This document shows, in pieces, positions 62,403 to 64,000 of a stretch of 64,000 nucleotides of DNA (position 1 is the first letter of the stretch; each line of letters opens with the position of its first letter). A model generated the notes under the pieces. The model saw only the letters and a program-made list of their open reading frames with translations, searched no databases and was not told where the DNA came from. The DNA comes from Formosa agariphila KMM 3901. GTDB taxonomy: Bacteria; Bacteroidota; Bacteroidia; Flavobacteriales; Flavobacteriaceae. The stretch covers positions 1,523,351 to 1,587,350 of the forward strand of contig NZ_HG315671.1 of NCBI RefSeq assembly GCF_000723205.1. The letters are read 5' to 3'. The position numbers were made by a program, and so were the translations under genes.

Positions 62403-64000
62403 ATGACCATCGAAATTGTTATCATATTTGTTATTTTGGGATTAAGCCTTATTTTTTTTGCGCTCGAGCTGTTCTCTATAGACAAAATTTCCATTTTTGT
62501 ATTGGCCTCTCTATTGCTAGCTGGTTTTCTTTCGCCAGAAGAAGCACTTACTGGATTTAGTAACACAGCCACAATTACCATTCTTATGCTCATGATTATT
62601 GCTATAGCTATGGAGCAAAACGGTGTAATTAATATGCTATCTAAATCCATGACCAAGTTAAAAGGTATGCCTCTATTACTACTTATCCCTGTTATTATGT
62701 TTATTGTAGCGGGTATATCTGCGTTTATTAGTACTACCGCAGTGGTTATTGTATTTGTAAAGCTTACCAACGAATTACATCAACGTTATGGGATTTCTCA
62801 ATCTAAATTACTACTGCCTATTTCTTTTGCAGGAATATTGGGTGGTAGTTGTACCTTAATGGGAACGTCTACCAACTTAATTGTAAATGCCATTGCCGAG
62901 CAAAGCGGTGTGCCAAAATTGTCGTTTTTCGAGTTTACTAATTACGGACTTATTTTTCTAGGAGTAGGCGTGGTGGTGGTAACAGCCTTGTCGTTTGTTT
63001 TACCTTACGATTCTAAAAAGACGAAAGATTTTCAAAAAGAACTTCAAGATTTTATAACAAAGCTATGTATTAATAAGGAGTCTTCGTTAATTGGTAAGAC
63101 TATAGGCGAAACATTCTTATTTACCAATCAAAATGTGCAATTGCTAAAAATGACACGGGATGGCATCACTACAAACGCGCCAGGAAAATACATTACATTA
63201 AAAGAGGGTGATATTTTGCTGGTAAACGCGAGTATGGATAATTTGTTAAAAGCCAAGGAAACAGAAGGTATTACTCTATTTAATGAAGTTGTAGCGGAAG
63301 AACATGAAGATGAAGACAATTCAGAAGAGGTAAAACAGGAAGTAAATAAAGACACTCACATTGTAGAGCTCTTAATACTCCCAAATTCCAATTTATTGGG
63401 GTTGAGACTAGGAGATATTAAACCGGCCATGATTATGGAAGCCAATCCGCTAGCTATTAAAAAACGGATTAATATGCGAAATACCAAGGAACGTCTTATA
63501 AGAAAACGTGAGGATAAAATCAGGCTAAAAGTAAGCGATCGCTTATTAATTCAAATCGACGAAGATGATATAGATAAGTTAGAAGGTATAGAACATGTGG
63601 TGGTTATGCAACAATTGTCGAGTAGCACATTTCCAAATGCCCGTAAAAAGTATATATCGCTAACGATTTTATTAATTACAATCGGGTTGGCAGCGAGTGG
63701 ATTATTTCCTATTGTTAAAAGTACGATTATTGGCGTATTTCTCTTACTTGTATTCAATTGCCTAAAATTAAATACGGTTTATAAAGATATTAATTGGGAA
63801 GTTATTTTTTTATTAGCGTGTTTAATTCCTATTGGTATTGCCATGAAAAATACAGGAGCAGAAACTTGGCTTTCAGAAAATTTAATTGGTATGCTCCAAG
63901 GTCAAAGTCCGATGCTTGTCATTGCTTCGTTGTTCGGAATTACCATGCTTTTTAGTGGTGTTATTTCTAATAACGCAACAGCAATTATAATGACGCCTAT
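62403..64000 (+). CDS. SLC13/DASS family permease with RCK_C (TrkA-C) domains, partial
   Basis: The ATG at 62403 opens a frame with no stop before the window edge, about 532 codons seen. Membrane helices and the hairpin-type Ser-Asn-Thr motif (GILGGSCTLMGTSTNLIVN) mark the divalent anion:sodium symporter superfamily. Two cytoplasmic RCK_C-like parts interrupt the helices (about residues 215-275 and 315-395: LIGKTIGETFL, GDILLVNASMD; LLGLRLGDIKP, VSDRLLIQIDED). Helices resume to the edge (SGVISNNATAIIMTP). This layout is that of the SLT/SAC-type sulfate or other anion carriers. The C-terminus is missing. Confidence 0.88.
   Translation, partial: MTIEIVIIFVILGLSLIFFALELFSIDKISIFVLASLLLAGFLSPEEALTGFSNTATITILMLMIIAIAMEQNGVINMLSKSMTKLKGMPLLLLIPVIMFIVAGISAFISTTAVVIVFVKLTNELHQRYGISQSKLLLPISFAGILGGSCTLMGTSTNLIVNAIAEQSGVPKLSFFEFTNYGLIFLGVGVVVVTALSFVLPYDSKKTKDFQKELQDFITKLCINKESSLIGKTIGETFLFTNQNVQLLKMTRDGITTNAPGKYITLKEGDILLVNASMDNLLKAKETEGITLFNEVVAEEHEDEDNSEEVKQEVNKDTHIVELLILPNSNLLGLRLGDIKPAMIMEANPLAIKKRINMRNTKERLIRKREDKIRLKVSDRLLIQIDEDDIDKLEGIEHVVVMQQLSSSTFPNARKKYISLTILLITIGLAASGLFPIVKSTIIGVFLLLVFNCLKLNTVYKDINWEVIFLLACLIPIGIAMKNTGAETWLSENLIGMLQGQSPMLVIASLFGITMLFSGVISNNATAIIMTP

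Overview
The window is ordinary chromosome from a low-GC member of the Bacteroidetes, almost certainly a (probably marine) Flavobacteriaceae species. The evidence is a protein with a type IX secretion type B (CHU_C) C-terminus, bacillithiol synthesis (BshB1), a fused CcsBA cytochrome c synthetase, many flavobacterial families (DUF2911, DUF4412, DUF4159, EcsC, a membrane-tethered REC-AraC regulator) and promoters of the Bacteroidetes type (TTTG, about 19 nt, TAnnTTTG). I see no transposase, prophage, integrase, CRISPR array or rRNA. There is one tRNA (His). Genes are dense and run in short operons on both strands, and many are separated by clear intrinsic terminators.

Layout. 1-7.8 kb: the end of a class V aminotransferase, a SBF-like transporter, class I fructose-bisphosphate aldolase, EcsC, three secreted or lipoprotein genes, an ABC-F ATPase and a DJ-1/PfpI protein. 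7.8-15.2 kb: M15 peptidase, the CbpA/CbpM co-chaperone pair, an esterase with an MtfA-type peptidase, DUF4412, a membrane-anchored REC-AraC regulator and DUF2911. 15.2-20.5 kb: a tightly coupled operon of secreted PIG-L deacetylase, a 36-residue membrane peptide, an SSS symporter and a Gfo/Idh/MocA oxidoreductase. 20.7-25.2 kb: CorA, a small MscS channel, then Maf, UbiA, KdsC and a DUF2520 protein. 25.3-30.4 kb: truncated haemoglobin, CcsBA, and DUF3307 with a SatD-like regulator. 30.5-34.9 kb: MscL, a thiol cluster (glutathione peroxidase, PLP sulfur enzyme, BshB1), tRNA-His and a periplasmic class II cyclic-nucleotide phosphodiesterase. 35.3-40 kb: a T9SS protein, DUF808 and an acyl-CoA thioesterase. 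40-45 kb: two PepSY-like secreted proteins, a sigma-54 response regulator and a hybrid histidine kinase. 45-47.9 kb: a candidate small RNA, GH25 lysozyme, HAD phosphatase, a YchJ-like protein and a DM13 lipoprotein. 48-54 kb: an RNA-modification operon (TsaD, PpiC, RsmE, DUF4159, SpoU methylase, AI-2E permease, THUMP-like methyltransferase). 54-64 kb: a TamB-like giant, a glycolytic operon (pfkA, gap, sugar kinase, mgsA) and the start of an SLC13 permease with RCK_C domains that runs off the end.

The most interesting signals lie between genes. (1) Three 20-bp palindromes (TATTAG-N8-CTAATA) sit at an exact 28-bp period between two perfect divergent promoters, those of the satD-like gene and mscL. 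(2) A sigma-54-type promoter with an upstream 10-bp inverted repeat lies in front of the PepSY-like pair, whose immediate neighbour is a sigma-54 activator with its phosphorelay kinase. (3) A short unit of -7 box, hairpin and terminator looks like a small RNA of about 76 nt. (4) A 36-residue single-span membrane peptide is coupled with 1-nt gaps between the PIG-L and symporter genes.

All calls are from reading the sequence. No database search was run, so family names rest on recognised motifs and should be read with the stated confidence.
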